From: Fibrobacter sp. UWB5
GTDB lineage: Bacteria; Fibrobacterota; Fibrobacteria; Fibrobacterales; Fibrobacteraceae
Assembly (NCBI RefSeq): GCF_002210295.1
Contig: NZ_MWQH01000001.1
Span: 496,001 to 560,000 of the forward strand
DNA length: 64,000 nucleotides
Reading direction: 5' to 3'
The translations under genes and the position numbers were made by a program. Position 1 is the first letter of the stretch. Each line of letters starts with the position of its first letter. Positions 56,421 to 64,000 of the stretch are shown here, piece after piece. The notes beneath the pieces are model-generated. The model was not told the origin of the DNA. It ran no database searches and worked only from the letters and a program-made list of their open reading frames with translations.

Positions 56421-57029
56421 ATGAAGTTTAACGTTTGGGTATGTGGGTCGGTTGGATTTTTATGGGTTGTGGCGATGATTCTGTTGCTTTCGGCGACAGG
56501 GGTCTTTGCTGAAGACATGATCGCCACGGCTTCGAACGGTTCAACGGTGATTCTGCACGATAACGGCCGTTGGGAATACCACCAGAACAATTCAAAAATT
56601 CGCGATGTACGCCCGAGCGCCATTCCCGAAGACGCTAAATTCCAGATTACCGTCCAGTACGAAAATGCGAACAAGATCAAAAAAGACATTCGCATGATGA
56701 TGGATGGCGAATTTGCCACCGAAGAAGAAATCCGTGACAGTCTGCGCAAGGTGCCCAAGGGCGGCATGGTGTACTTTCAGGTGCCCACCAAGCAGATTAA
56801 GCCGGGGTTCACCCGCGAGCTGACATACTACATTTACGACAAGGGCAAAAAGCCGATTTTTTCGAAGACGGCCCGCGATAGCGAAGCTACCCCAACTCCC
56901 GAAACCAGCAGTATTTCGAACTTGATGGTGGTCCCGCTTTATGCTAAGCCCAAATCCAAAGTGCTCAAGGCGAAAGTCGTGAGCGAATCCGCCCGCCAAT
57001 CGCTGGAGTTCGATATCCCGATTAAATAA
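56421..57029 (+). CDS. Secreted protein of unknown function
   Basis: 202 aa. A long signal peptide/anchor (about 1-31, VGFLWVVAMILLLSATGVFA). The first mature segment, ATASNGSTVILHDNGRWEY, resembles the short 'DG..V.L...G.W.Y' motif of DUF3157-like secreted proteins. The remainder has a Lys-rich region and a strand-rich C-terminus. AAGAGGATCCC lies just before the ATG. Monocistronic or with the exonuclease gene downstream, which begins 48 nt later after a palindromic repeat. Confidence 0.75.
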   Translation: MKFNVWVCGSVGFLWVVAMILLLSATGVFAEDMIATASNGSTVILHDNGRWEYHQNNSKIRDVRPSAIPEDAKFQITVQYENANKIKKDIRMMMDGEFATEEEIRDSLRKVPKGGMVYFQVPTKQIKPGFTRELTYYIYDKGKKPIFSKTARDSEATPTPETSSISNLMVVPLYAKPKSKVLKAKVVSESARQSLEFDIPIK

Positions 57030-57036
57030 GTCTTCC

Positions 57037-57067
57037 GTGTCTTCCCGGGCTTTGACCCGGGATCTCC
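57037..57067. repeat. Dispersed palindromic repeat, doubling as terminator
   Basis: GTGTCTTCCCGGGCTTTGACCCGGGATCTCC, stem CCCGGG with flanks TC/GA, then TTTTTTTT. Same layout as the copies at 25877 and 57668. The T-run lets it serve as a terminator for the upstream gene. Confidence 0.65.
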
Positions 57068-57077
57068 TTTTTTTTGT

Positions 57078-57644
57078 ATGAAATTTGCTGTTGTAGATTT
57101 AGAGACGACTGGTGGAACGGCTGAAGAGGGCCGTATTACCGAAGTCGGCATTGTGTTGATGGATGATTGCGAAGTAGTCAAGACTTATTCGGCGATGGTA
57201 GACCCTGGCATGCCGATTCAGCCTTTTGTGCAGAACCTGACGGGCATTACGGATGAAATGGTTCGCGGCAAGCCGCAGTTCGCGTCTATTGCCGAAGAGG
57301 TGGCCGAACTTTTGAAAGACCGCATCTTCGTGGCGCACAATGTCCAGTTCGACAGCAAGTTCATGCGCACGGAGCTCAAGCGTTGCTGCATCAAGATGGA
57401 TCCGCCGAGGCTTTGTACCGTCAAGATTGCGCGTCGCTTTTTTCCCGGGCTTCCGAGTTACAGCCTGCATAAGTTGACGCAGGCGTTGGAGTTACCGGAA
57501 TTCAATCATCACCGCGCTTTGGATGACGCTTTGGCTGCGGCTGAGATTTTGAAGCTGGCCTACAATAAGGTCGGGCCGGAAAAGATCCTGAAAGAAGTGA
57601 AGAACCTTTCGACCCCCAAGAAAGCGAAAGTCGAGGCTATTTAG
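57078..57644 (+). CDS. DnaQ-like 3'-5' exonuclease (DEDDh family)
   Basis: 188 aa. ExoI VVDLETTG, ExoII HNVQFDSKFM, ExoIII HHRALDDALAA, i.e. all DEDDh residues are present. Size and compactness fit a stand-alone PolIII epsilon-like/RNase T-like exonuclease; it may be the proofreading subunit or a repair nuclease. The ATG follows TTTTTTTTGT with no SD. The end is convergent with the GH3 gene, separated by a palindromic repeat. Confidence 0.9.
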   Translation: MKFAVVDLETTGGTAEEGRITEVGIVLMDDCEVVKTYSAMVDPGMPIQPFVQNLTGITDEMVRGKPQFASIAEEVAELLKDRIFVAHNVQFDSKFMRTELKRCCIKMDPPRLCTVKIARRFFPGLPSYSLHKLTQALELPEFNHHRALDDALAAAEILKLAYNKVGPEKILKEVKNLSTPKKAKVEAI

Positions 57645-57667
57645 GTTATTTGATTATTCCCGCCCCC

Positions 57668-57696
57668 TGTCAACCCGGACTCGATCCGGGTTCAGC
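57668..57696. repeat. Dispersed palindromic repeat between convergent genes
   Basis: TGTCAACCCGGACTCGATCCGGGTTCAGC, stem AACCCGGA/TCCGGGTT. It lies within the 54-nt spacer between the exonuclease and GH3 stops. Confidence 0.65.
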
Positions 57697-57698
57697 AT

Positions 57699-58886
57699 TT
57701 ACTGCTTAATTATCCCTGCGCGATACTTCATCTTGAGTATGCGGGCGGAGGATTCTTCGATTCGTTCGCGGTAATACTTACTTTGTTTGGAAAGCGCTTC
57801 TAAGTAATTCACCATTTCTACCGCTTTCTGCGGGTAGGTAATCATGAACATGTCGTTGCCGGCCATTAAGGCGGTGCGCACGAGTTTCCTGAAGTCCTTG
57901 GCGGGGTAGTTCTTGCTACGCACGCGTTCGTTGCCGCTCACCCAGGCGCGCAGGCTGACGCCCCACAGGTCGTCGGTCAGGATCACGGTTTCGGGCGACA
58001 TGTCGCGGGCCATCTTCACAATCTTCGGCTCGAATACGGCGGGGCGGCTAGAGATGCGCACGAAGCTCACGCTGCTCATCATGGTCACGGGAATATCGTT
58101 GGCGAGCGTCTTGAAAAATTCCACATTCTTCGCCACTTTAGCCTTGGGTGTCGAGCTCACGGCAATTTGGTGGTCGCTGTTGGTCCAGGAATCGTAACCC
58201 GGGAAATGCTTCGAAACGCAGGCTACGTTGCTTTCGCGCATGCCTTGCACAAAAGCGCGGACTTTAGGTGCGTTCAAGGTGTCTTCGCCCCAGGAACGCT
58301 TGGATTCTTCCATGAATGAATTCTTGCCGCGGCTGTCCTTGGCGGGGTCGAGCACGGGAGCCAAATTCAAGTTGATTCCAACACTGTCGAGGACGGCGCC
58401 GATTCTTTGGGCCAGCGCGCGAATGGAATCTTCACTCATGGCGCGCATTTGCTTGGCGCTCGGGGTGCGCTCCCATTGCGGTGCCACGACCGAGATACGG
58501 TTCACGTAACCGCCTTCCTGGTCGGCGGCCACCAGCGGCTTGATTCGCATGTTCTCGTTGACGGTGCGGATATTTTCCGTGAACTTGTCCAGATTTTTCA
58601 GGTGATTTTTCATCACCAGGTATCCGCCGAATTCGTGCTCGAGCATGAACGATGCGGGCGTCATGTAGACCATGACCATCTGCGCCGCCTTCTGCTTGAT
58701 CGTCAGCGAATCCCACAGCGGCATAAGCTCGCGGGGGAGACCGTAAGGCGTCTCGACTTGCTTTTCAACCTCAATCGATTCCGTCAGCGAATTCAGCGGA
58801 ACAAACTTGTAATCGGGCAGAGAATCCTCCGCCTGCACAATGGCGAATGCCGCAAGTAAAAATGTGACTGCTCTTTTTAGGTGCAT
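57699..58886 (-). CDS. Glycoside hydrolase family 3 protein, NagZ-like
   Basis: 395 aa with a signal peptide (about 1-19). GH3 segments: ADQEGGYVNRI, NLNLAPVLDP, SKHFPGYDSWTNSDHQ (the His/Asp acid-base region of NagZ-type enzymes) and ILTDDLWGVSL with the nucleophile Asp. It lacks the C-terminal second domain of GH3 beta-glucosidases, as NagZ does. The likely reaction is removal of terminal GlcNAc; because it is exported it may act in the periplasm on peptidoglycan or on plant/animal glycans. 8 nt after the topoisomerase stop, so likely the end of that operon. Confidence 0.88.
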   Translation of the reverse strand: MHLKRAVTFLLAAFAIVQAEDSLPDYKFVPLNSLTESIEVEKQVETPYGLPRELMPLWDSLTIKQKAAQMVMVYMTPASFMLEHEFGGYLVMKNHLKNLDKFTENIRTVNENMRIKPLVAADQEGGYVNRISVVAPQWERTPSAKQMRAMSEDSIRALAQRIGAVLDSVGINLNLAPVLDPAKDSRGKNSFMEESKRSWGEDTLNAPKVRAFVQGMRESNVACVSKHFPGYDSWTNSDHQIAVSSTPKAKVAKNVEFFKTLANDIPVTMMSSVSFVRISSRPAVFEPKIVKMARDMSPETVILTDDLWGVSLRAWVSGNERVRSKNYPAKDFRKLVRTALMAGNDMFMITYPQKAVEMVNYLEALSKQSKYYRERIEESSARILKMKYRAGIIKQ

Positions 58887-58894
58887 TCCGCGGG

Positions 58895-61423
58895 CTACTC
58901 GGCTTTCTTCTTGCCAAAGCGTCTCGGTTTGAATTCACGGGGCGGGAAGTCGAACTTGAGCTTGCCGCCTTTATCCAAATAAAGGTATGCGTCAAAGGTG
59001 CGGTGGGTCTTGTTGCTGCGGAAACCCTTAAGGAGCGTCGTCTTTTCGCCGGCGAGCATCTTCTTGATTTCTTCCAGCGGAATTTCCTTGCCCAGGAGAA
59101 TCTTCGGGAGCGTAATGCCGCTGGGTTCCTTTTTGAGGTAAGAATCGCTCACGTAACCGGTCATGGTTTCGTACACGGCGGCGCCGTCTACAGGAGACTT
59201 GCCGACCTCGGCTCCGACTTCTACTTCTTCGGGCTTTTCGTCGAATACAAATTCAATCTTGTTTTCGTCGTTGATAATCACCACTGCCGAGAATTCGGCA
59301 CCGCGCTTGCTGCGGAATCCGGTAAGCGGGCCAATCTTCCTGTTGGTCAAGAGCTCGGTGATTTCTTCGGGAGTGAGTCTCTTGCCGCCGATCATCTTGC
59401 GGATCACGATGCCGTCTTCGGTGGTGTAGCGGCTCACGGTTTCGAAAACCTTCTTGCCGTTCACGGGGCTAAACGGAGCTTCGCCGGTGGTGCTTTCTTC
59501 CTTGAATCCCTTGATGTTCTTGACCATGGTGCGCGTCATGTCGACGATGCCTTCCATGAACTTTTCGCGGGTTTCCTTGCCCTTCTCGATTTGCTCCATT
59601 TTATATTCCCAGTTACCTGTGAGTTCCGGGCTGGTGAGCGCTTCGATGTCCATGGCCTTCAGCACCTTGATGAGGTCGAATGCCTTGGCGGTCGGAATCA
59701 TGTCCTTGCCGTCGCGAACCACGTACTTGTCGCTGACGAGCTTTTCGATAATGGCGGCGCGAGTTGCCGGCGTTCCAAGTCCGCGTTCCTTCATGGCGTC
59801 GCGGAGTTCTTCGTCTTCCACCAACTTACCGGCGCTTTCCATCATCGAAAGGAGCGTGCTTTCGGTGTAGTGTGCAGGCGGCTTGGTAAAGTCTTCCTTT
59901 TCTTCGAGGGCGACCGTCTTGGCGGACTTGCCCTTCAGGGCCGGGATGCTGGATTCGTCGTCGCTGTCCTTGCCGTACACGGCCTTGAAACCCGGATCCA
60001 CCAGCACCTTGCCTTCGGTGAGGAAGGTTTCGCCTTCAACGGTCGTAATTCGGGTGGTGTTTTCGTACTTGGCAGGCGGGAAGAACACTGCGATGAATCG
60101 CTGGCAAATCATCGTGAAAATCTTCTGTTCGGCTTCGGTCAGGCCCGAGGGCATCACACCGGTGGGGATGATGGCGAAGTGGTCCGAAATCTTGGAGTTG
60201 TCGAACACCTTGGGGGTCTTCACGACCCAGTTGTTCTTGAGGGCGGTCTCGGCGAATTTGGCGAGCGGACCTTCAATCTTTCCAAGCGTTGCCTTCACCG
60301 GGGCCACGTAATCTTCGGGCAGGCAACGGCTGTCGGTACGCGGGTAGGTGGTCGCCTTGTGGCGTTCGTACAGAGCCTGCGCAATTGAAAGGGTGGTCTT
60401 GGCGCTAAAGCCGAAGCGGTTGTTTGCTTCGCGCTGCAAGGTCGTCAAGTCGTACAGCGGGCCGCATTTCTGGAGCGATGGGGCGGAGGTTTCTTCCACG
60501 GTGCCGGCCTTGCCCTTGCACTTTTTCAGGATTTCCTTGACTTTCTTTTCGTCAAAAATCTGCTTGACCTTGTCCTTGCCGTCTTCCTTGCTGGTGGTGA
60601 ACCACTTGCCGGGGTAGTGGCTGCCGTCGTTGTCGAATTCGGCTTCCACGGTCCAGAACTTTTGCGGTACAAACTGCAGGCGTTCTTCTTCGCGGTTCAC
60701 AATGATGGCGAGCGTCGGCGTCTGCACGCGTCCGCACGGGGTCACCTGGAATCCGCCCATGCTGCTGTTGTAGGCGGTAAGTCCGCGGCTTCCGTTCATG
60801 CCAATGAGCCAGTCGGCTTCGCTACGGCAAAGGGCGGCGGCCTTCAGGTTTTCCATTTCGGAGCCGTCGCGCATGTTTTCGAATGCTTCCTTGATGGCGG
60901 CCGGGGTCATACTCTGCATCCACAGGCGCTTGATGGTCTTGCCTGTGAACTTGCCCTTGAGCACATACTGTAATATATAGAAGAAAATCAGTTCACCTTC
61001 GCGGCCCGCATCGCATGCGTTCACGATGGTCGTCACGTCCTTGCGCTTGATGAGCTTGCTAAGAGCGGAAAGCTGGCCCTTGGTGGCCGGTGTGGCAACC
61101 AGCGGGAATTCCTTGGGGAGCATGGGGAGCGTGCTCATTTCCCACTTCTTGTACTTCTCGTCGATTTCCTTGGGGTCGGCGATTTCGACCAGGTGGCCGA
61201 TGGCATGGCTCACGATGGTGGTGTCGCTTTCGTAGTGGGTCTTTTCGTTCTTGAAACTCTTTTGGCCGAGCACGCGGACCAAGTCCAGGGCCACACTCGG
61301 TTTTTCGGCGATAATTAAAGTCTTGCCTTCGACCGGGGCTTTTACCGCCTTCGTTGTTTTCTTTGCAGCGGTAGTCTTTGTCGCTGCGGTCTTTGTTGCT
61401 TTTTTAGTAGTAGTTGCCATCAT
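58895..61423 (-). CDS. topB: Type IA DNA topoisomerase, topoisomerase III type
   Basis: About 842 aa from ATG at 61423, which overlaps the upstream stop (TAATG); ATG at 61432 and 61420 are alternatives. A Lys/Thr/Ala-rich N-terminal tail (about 1-33) precedes the Toprim domain (IIAEKPSVA, NACDAGREGE). The active-site Tyr is in TTYPRTDSR. Domain II/III segments GRVQTPTLAIIV and KERGLGTPATRAAIIE follow. After residue ~630 there are two repeats of a topoisomerase C-terminal module (KKVFETVSRY...GPLTGFRSKRGAEFSA; AAVYETMTGY...LLKGFRSNKTHRTFDA), in place of Zn ribbons. It relaxes or decatenates DNA. It overlaps a membrane glycosyltransferase gene. Confidence 0.94.
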   Translation of the reverse strand: MMATTTKKATKTAATKTTAAKKTTKAVKAPVEGKTLIIAEKPSVALDLVRVLGQKSFKNEKTHYESDTTIVSHAIGHLVEIADPKEIDEKYKKWEMSTLPMLPKEFPLVATPATKGQLSALSKLIKRKDVTTIVNACDAGREGELIFFYILQYVLKGKFTGKTIKRLWMQSMTPAAIKEAFENMRDGSEMENLKAAALCRSEADWLIGMNGSRGLTAYNSSMGGFQVTPCGRVQTPTLAIIVNREEERLQFVPQKFWTVEAEFDNDGSHYPGKWFTTSKEDGKDKVKQIFDEKKVKEILKKCKGKAGTVEETSAPSLQKCGPLYDLTTLQREANNRFGFSAKTTLSIAQALYERHKATTYPRTDSRCLPEDYVAPVKATLGKIEGPLAKFAETALKNNWVVKTPKVFDNSKISDHFAIIPTGVMPSGLTEAEQKIFTMICQRFIAVFFPPAKYENTTRITTVEGETFLTEGKVLVDPGFKAVYGKDSDDESSIPALKGKSAKTVALEEKEDFTKPPAHYTESTLLSMMESAGKLVEDEELRDAMKERGLGTPATRAAIIEKLVSDKYVVRDGKDMIPTAKAFDLIKVLKAMDIEALTSPELTGNWEYKMEQIEKGKETREKFMEGIVDMTRTMVKNIKGFKEESTTGEAPFSPVNGKKVFETVSRYTTEDGIVIRKMIGGKRLTPEEITELLTNRKIGPLTGFRSKRGAEFSAVVIINDENKIEFVFDEKPEEVEVGAEVGKSPVDGAAVYETMTGYVSDSYLKKEPSGITLPKILLGKEIPLEEIKKMLAGEKTTLLKGFRSNKTHRTFDAYLYLDKGGKLKFDFPPREFKPRRFGKKKAE

Positions 61424-62556
61424 TATTTCCATTTGAATCGTCCGAACAGGCCAAAAAGCACGGCCAGCACGGTAAAGGGGGCGTGGATAAATTCAACAGG
61501 AATGCACCATTTTAAAAGGTGTTCCTGCCTAAAGATCCTAAGCCCGCGAAGAATTAAAACCAAATCACCAACACATTTGGCGACAAATGCGATAATTGTC
61601 GCGATAAAAATCTCGAAACTGAACGGCGAAAGTACCGCCGCTATACACTGCATGGTCAGGAACAGGAATACCATGCTGAGTACAAATACGATTTTCGGTG
61701 TATAATAGATAGTCTTCGACGCCCAGCGCTTGCGTTGCTCCCAGAGCTCCTTCAAGGTTTCTTTGCCGTTGGTGGTCACGAAGGTGCTTTCGGCGATGCA
61801 GTATCGCATGGCCCAGGGGCGGTCGGCAGCCAGTTTTTGCATTAGCAGGTCGTCGTCGCCGCTCTGGATCTTGATGACGTTGTCGAACCCGTGCACGCTT
61901 TTGAAGAAGCTCTTGCGGTAGGCGAGGTTGTTACCGGTGCTCGTGAGCGGGAGTCGCATGGCGAGGCCCGCGGTGCCTGCGACGCGGTAGATTAGCGTCT
62001 CGATAGCCTGCATGCAAATGAGCACGCTTGACTTACCGGGGATTGTGGGAATGTAGGAATGTCCGGCCACCAGTTCAATGCCCGGTTCGAATTCGGCCGT
62101 AATGCCCGTGACCCAGGTGGGCTTTACCAGGCAGTCGGCGTCGGTCAGGCACAGAATTTCGCCTTCGCATGCCTCGATCAGCAGCGAAAGCGCATGCTTT
62201 TTCGGGCTGACCCCTTCCGGAATCTCTTTGATCGTCAAAACGTGCAGTCTGGGGTTCTTGGCAGCATATTCGGCCAAAATAGCCGGAGTTTCGTCGTCAC
62301 TTCGGTCATCGGCCACCCAGACGTCCCATTCGCCACGGTAGTCCTGGGCCAAAACCGAGTCCAAGGTCTCGCGTATGCCGGCCGCCTCATTGCGCGCGGC
62401 AATCAAGATGCTCACCTTGGGGGCGGGCTCCACGTCGGAGTTCCCCACGCGCACCGAACCCAGCGCACGGAAGAACCGCGCCTCCAAGACTATATAGAAT
62501 AGTCCGAACACAGCCAAAAGGCCGATGACCAGGTATGTGAGCACCGTAAAAAACAT
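61423..62556 (-). CDS. Membrane glycosyltransferase family 2 protein
   Basis: 377 aa from ATG at 62556, preferred to the start at 62610 because it begins directly with a membrane helix (FFTVLTYLVIGLLAVFGLFY) and GCGCGGAAA precedes it. GT2 motifs: SILIAARNEAAGI, DVWVADDRSDDET, LTDADC (DxD), SGDDDLLMQ and QRKRWASK (QxxRW). Two or three C-terminal helices complete the fold, as in processive or polyprenyl-type GT2 enzymes. Substrate unknown. The stop overlaps the topB start. Confidence 0.88.
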   Translation of the reverse strand: MFFTVLTYLVIGLLAVFGLFYIVLEARFFRALGSVRVGNSDVEPAPKVSILIAARNEAAGIRETLDSVLAQDYRGEWDVWVADDRSDDETPAILAEYAAKNPRLHVLTIKEIPEGVSPKKHALSLLIEACEGEILCLTDADCLVKPTWVTGITAEFEPGIELVAGHSYIPTIPGKSSVLICMQAIETLIYRVAGTAGLAMRLPLTSTGNNLAYRKSFFKSVHGFDNVIKIQSGDDDLLMQKLAADRPWAMRYCIAESTFVTTNGKETLKELWEQRKRWASKTIYYTPKIVFVLSMVFLFLTMQCIAAVLSPFSFEIFIATIIAFVAKCVGDLVLILRGLRIFRQEHLLKWCIPVEFIHAPFTVLAVLFGLFGRFKWK

Positions 62557-62700
62557 TTTCCGCGCAAAATTTAGTTCATCGGGGCGGCTTTGGAAAATGA
62601 CGCCCGCCAAAATGGCCTTGTTTTTTTGCGCACCTTTCGTTTTTGTTCCAAAAACCGCAAAATTATATTTATATTACACACAGGAAAGTGGAGGCCTGCC

Positions 62701-64000
62701 ATGAAATTAAACGCATTGGTCAATAAATATAATAGTGCGAACTTGGTGCTCCGCATCGCAATTTCGATTGTGGTGGGTGCGCTCTTGGGCGTGTTTCTGC
62801 CGTCGCAAAAATGGATTTCCGAATTCGGCGTGCTCTTTGTAGGCGCGCTTAAGGCCGTGGCGCCGGTACTGGTGTTCATTTTGATTATCTGTTCCCTTGC
62901 CAATGGCAAGTCCCGCTTGGACCGTCGTTTTGTCCGCGTGGTTGCCCTATACCTGGTGGGTACGCTGCTAGCGTCCTTTGTCGCCGTGGGGTCGAGCATC
63001 ATGTTCCCGCAGAATCTAGAGTTGAATGTGTCGGCCGACGTTTCGACCGTGCCGACCGATATTTACGAAATCTTGCATAATTTGTTGGTGAATGCGGTGT
63101 CGAATCCGTTTGCGTCTATTTCCGATGCGAACTATATCGGTATTCTGGTTTGGGCTGCCTTTATGGGTTTTGCTATCAAGAAGATTGCAAGTCCGGTGAC
63201 GTTTACCGTGCTGCAGGATGTGTCGAATGCGGTTTCGATGGTGGTTCGCTGGATTATCAATTTGGCCCCGCTCGGTATCATGGGTATTATGTATACCTCG
63301 GTTTCTACGAACGGAATCGGAATTTTCAAGACTTATGGTTCGCTCATTCTGGTTCTGGTGGGAACCATGCTTTTCGTGATGCTTGTTGTGGTGCCGGCTC
63401 TTGTAGGACTTGTGTTGCGGCATGACCCGTATCCGCTGGTGCTCAAGTGCCTCAAGAGCAGTGCCGTTACGGCCTTCTTTACCCGCAGTTCCGCCGCGAA
63501 CATTCCCGTGAACATGGCGCTTTGTAAAAGGCTCGGGCTCGACCGCGAATTTTATTCTGTGTCTATTCCGCTGGGTGCTACCATCAATATGAGCGGCGCG
63601 GCGATTACCATTACGGTGATGGCGCTTGCTACGGTGCATACCCTCGGAGTGCCGGTCACATTAACCTCGACTTTGATCGTTTGCTTGCTTGCAACCATTG
63701 GCGCCTGCGGTACTAGCGGTGTGGCGGGCGGTTCGCTCCTCTTGATTCCTCTGGCATGCGCTCCCTTCGGCATTTCGACCGACATTGCCATGCAGGTGGT
63801 GGCGATCGGCTTTATCATCGGCGTGATTCAAGACAGTATGGAAACGGCCCTGAACTCAACGACGGATGCCATCTTCACGGCGACAGCCGAATACGCCGCC
63901 TGGCGTAAGCAGGGCAAGCCCTTGCCCAAGGAATTGTTCCACGAGCATAAGGCCGAAGAACATGAATCTGAGGATCACGAAACCGAAGAACATGATGCAT
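62701..64000 (+). CDS. sstT: Sodium:serine/threonine symporter, SstT-like (3' end outside window)
   Basis: 433 codons open to the window edge with no stop. GTGGAGG lies before the ATG, and TATATTACAC about 25 nt upstream. About eight to nine hydrophobic helices of the dicarboxylate/amino acid:cation symporter (DAACS) family: AFFTRSSAANIPVNM (the serine-rich re-entrant loop, HP1) and ATINMSGAAITITV (the NMDGT-like unwound helix region) and ACGTSGVAGGSLLLIPL (HP2). These residues match SstT rather than GltP. It would import Ser/Thr with Na+. The His/Glu-rich tail (HEHKAEEHESEDHETEEHD) is unusual and could bind metal. Confidence 0.92.
   Translation, partial: MKLNALVNKYNSANLVLRIAISIVVGALLGVFLPSQKWISEFGVLFVGALKAVAPVLVFILIICSLANGKSRLDRRFVRVVALYLVGTLLASFVAVGSSIMFPQNLELNVSADVSTVPTDIYEILHNLLVNAVSNPFASISDANYIGILVWAAFMGFAIKKIASPVTFTVLQDVSNAVSMVVRWIINLAPLGIMGIMYTSVSTNGIGIFKTYGSLILVLVGTMLFVMLVVVPALVGLVLRHDPYPLVLKCLKSSAVTAFFTRSSAANIPVNMALCKRLGLDREFYSVSIPLGATINMSGAAITITVMALATVHTLGVPVTLTSTLIVCLLATIGACGTSGVAGGSLLLIPLACAPFGISTDIAMQVVAIGFIIGVIQDSMETALNSTTDAIFTATAEYAAWRKQGKPLPKELFHEHKAEEHESEDHETEEHDA

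Overview
Organism. The window looks like chromosomal DNA of a Fibrobacter (phylum Fibrobacterota), close to F. succinogenes. The best evidence is a tandem pair of lipoproteins (19428-25192) carrying the FISUMP ('Fibrobacter succinogenes major paralogous') domain. Supporting signs are Ser-rich lipoprotein linkers, CotH-type lipoproteins, an NfnAB transhydrogenase typical of strict anaerobes, and many genes with very short leaders. Eight gene starts are preceded by an exact TAnnTTTG element, which resembles the Bacteroidetes -7 box. Species is not decided by the sequence alone.

Layout. 1-5163: a coupled + strand chain of ftsX (partial), envC-like, holB-like, recJ and a small TonB-like membrane protein, joining division and replication/repair genes. 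5164-12516: tRNA-Leu(UAA), small hypothetical genes, two lipoproteins, gpmI and uvrB, mostly on the - strand. 12604-19378: an Omp85-type barrel, then an acyl-carrier-protein assembly line: ACP, a ketosynthase fused to a catalytically dead ketosynthase (chain-length-factor-like), FabG, FabZ, a PlsC-like acyltransferase and a patatin-like lipase. 19428-25192: the two FISUMP lipoproteins with 17 and about 12 Cys/Trp modules. 25209-31007: membrane acyltransferase, MBL hydrolase, cysS, a Crp/Fnr regulator, trxA and an SAHH-like oxidoreductase. 31133-35119: an Ala/Pro-rich outer-membrane protein and NfnAB.

35.4-54.2 kb is a visibly AT-rich surface-polysaccharide island made of two convergent blocks. 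The + block has a Wzi-like barrel, epimerase, glycosyltransferases, a pyruvyltransferase-family protein and an EpsG-type polymerase. The - block has an FrhB/left-handed-beta-helix fusion, ACP, SDR, two ketoacyl-ACP synthases III, an aldo/keto reductase, a Wzx flippase and a decayed GT14 glycosyltransferase. The right edge of the AT-rich DNA lies inside a cotH gene, so that gene is a mosaic. 54.5-64 kb returns to higher-GC DNA: a second cotH, a secreted protein, a DnaQ-like exonuclease, a GH3 enzyme, topoisomerase III, a membrane glycosyltransferase and a truncated SstT-type transporter.

Working together. Two separate ACP-based pathways stand out. The 13.8-19.4 kb set has condensation, ketoreduction and dehydration but no visible enoyl reductase, as expected for a polyene or unsaturated acyl product, with an acyltransferase and a lipase to place or release it. 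The 45.7-53 kb set sits among glycan genes and probably makes an unusual short acyl group to decorate the polysaccharide. Both product assignments are inference. All reading was by eye; no searches were run.
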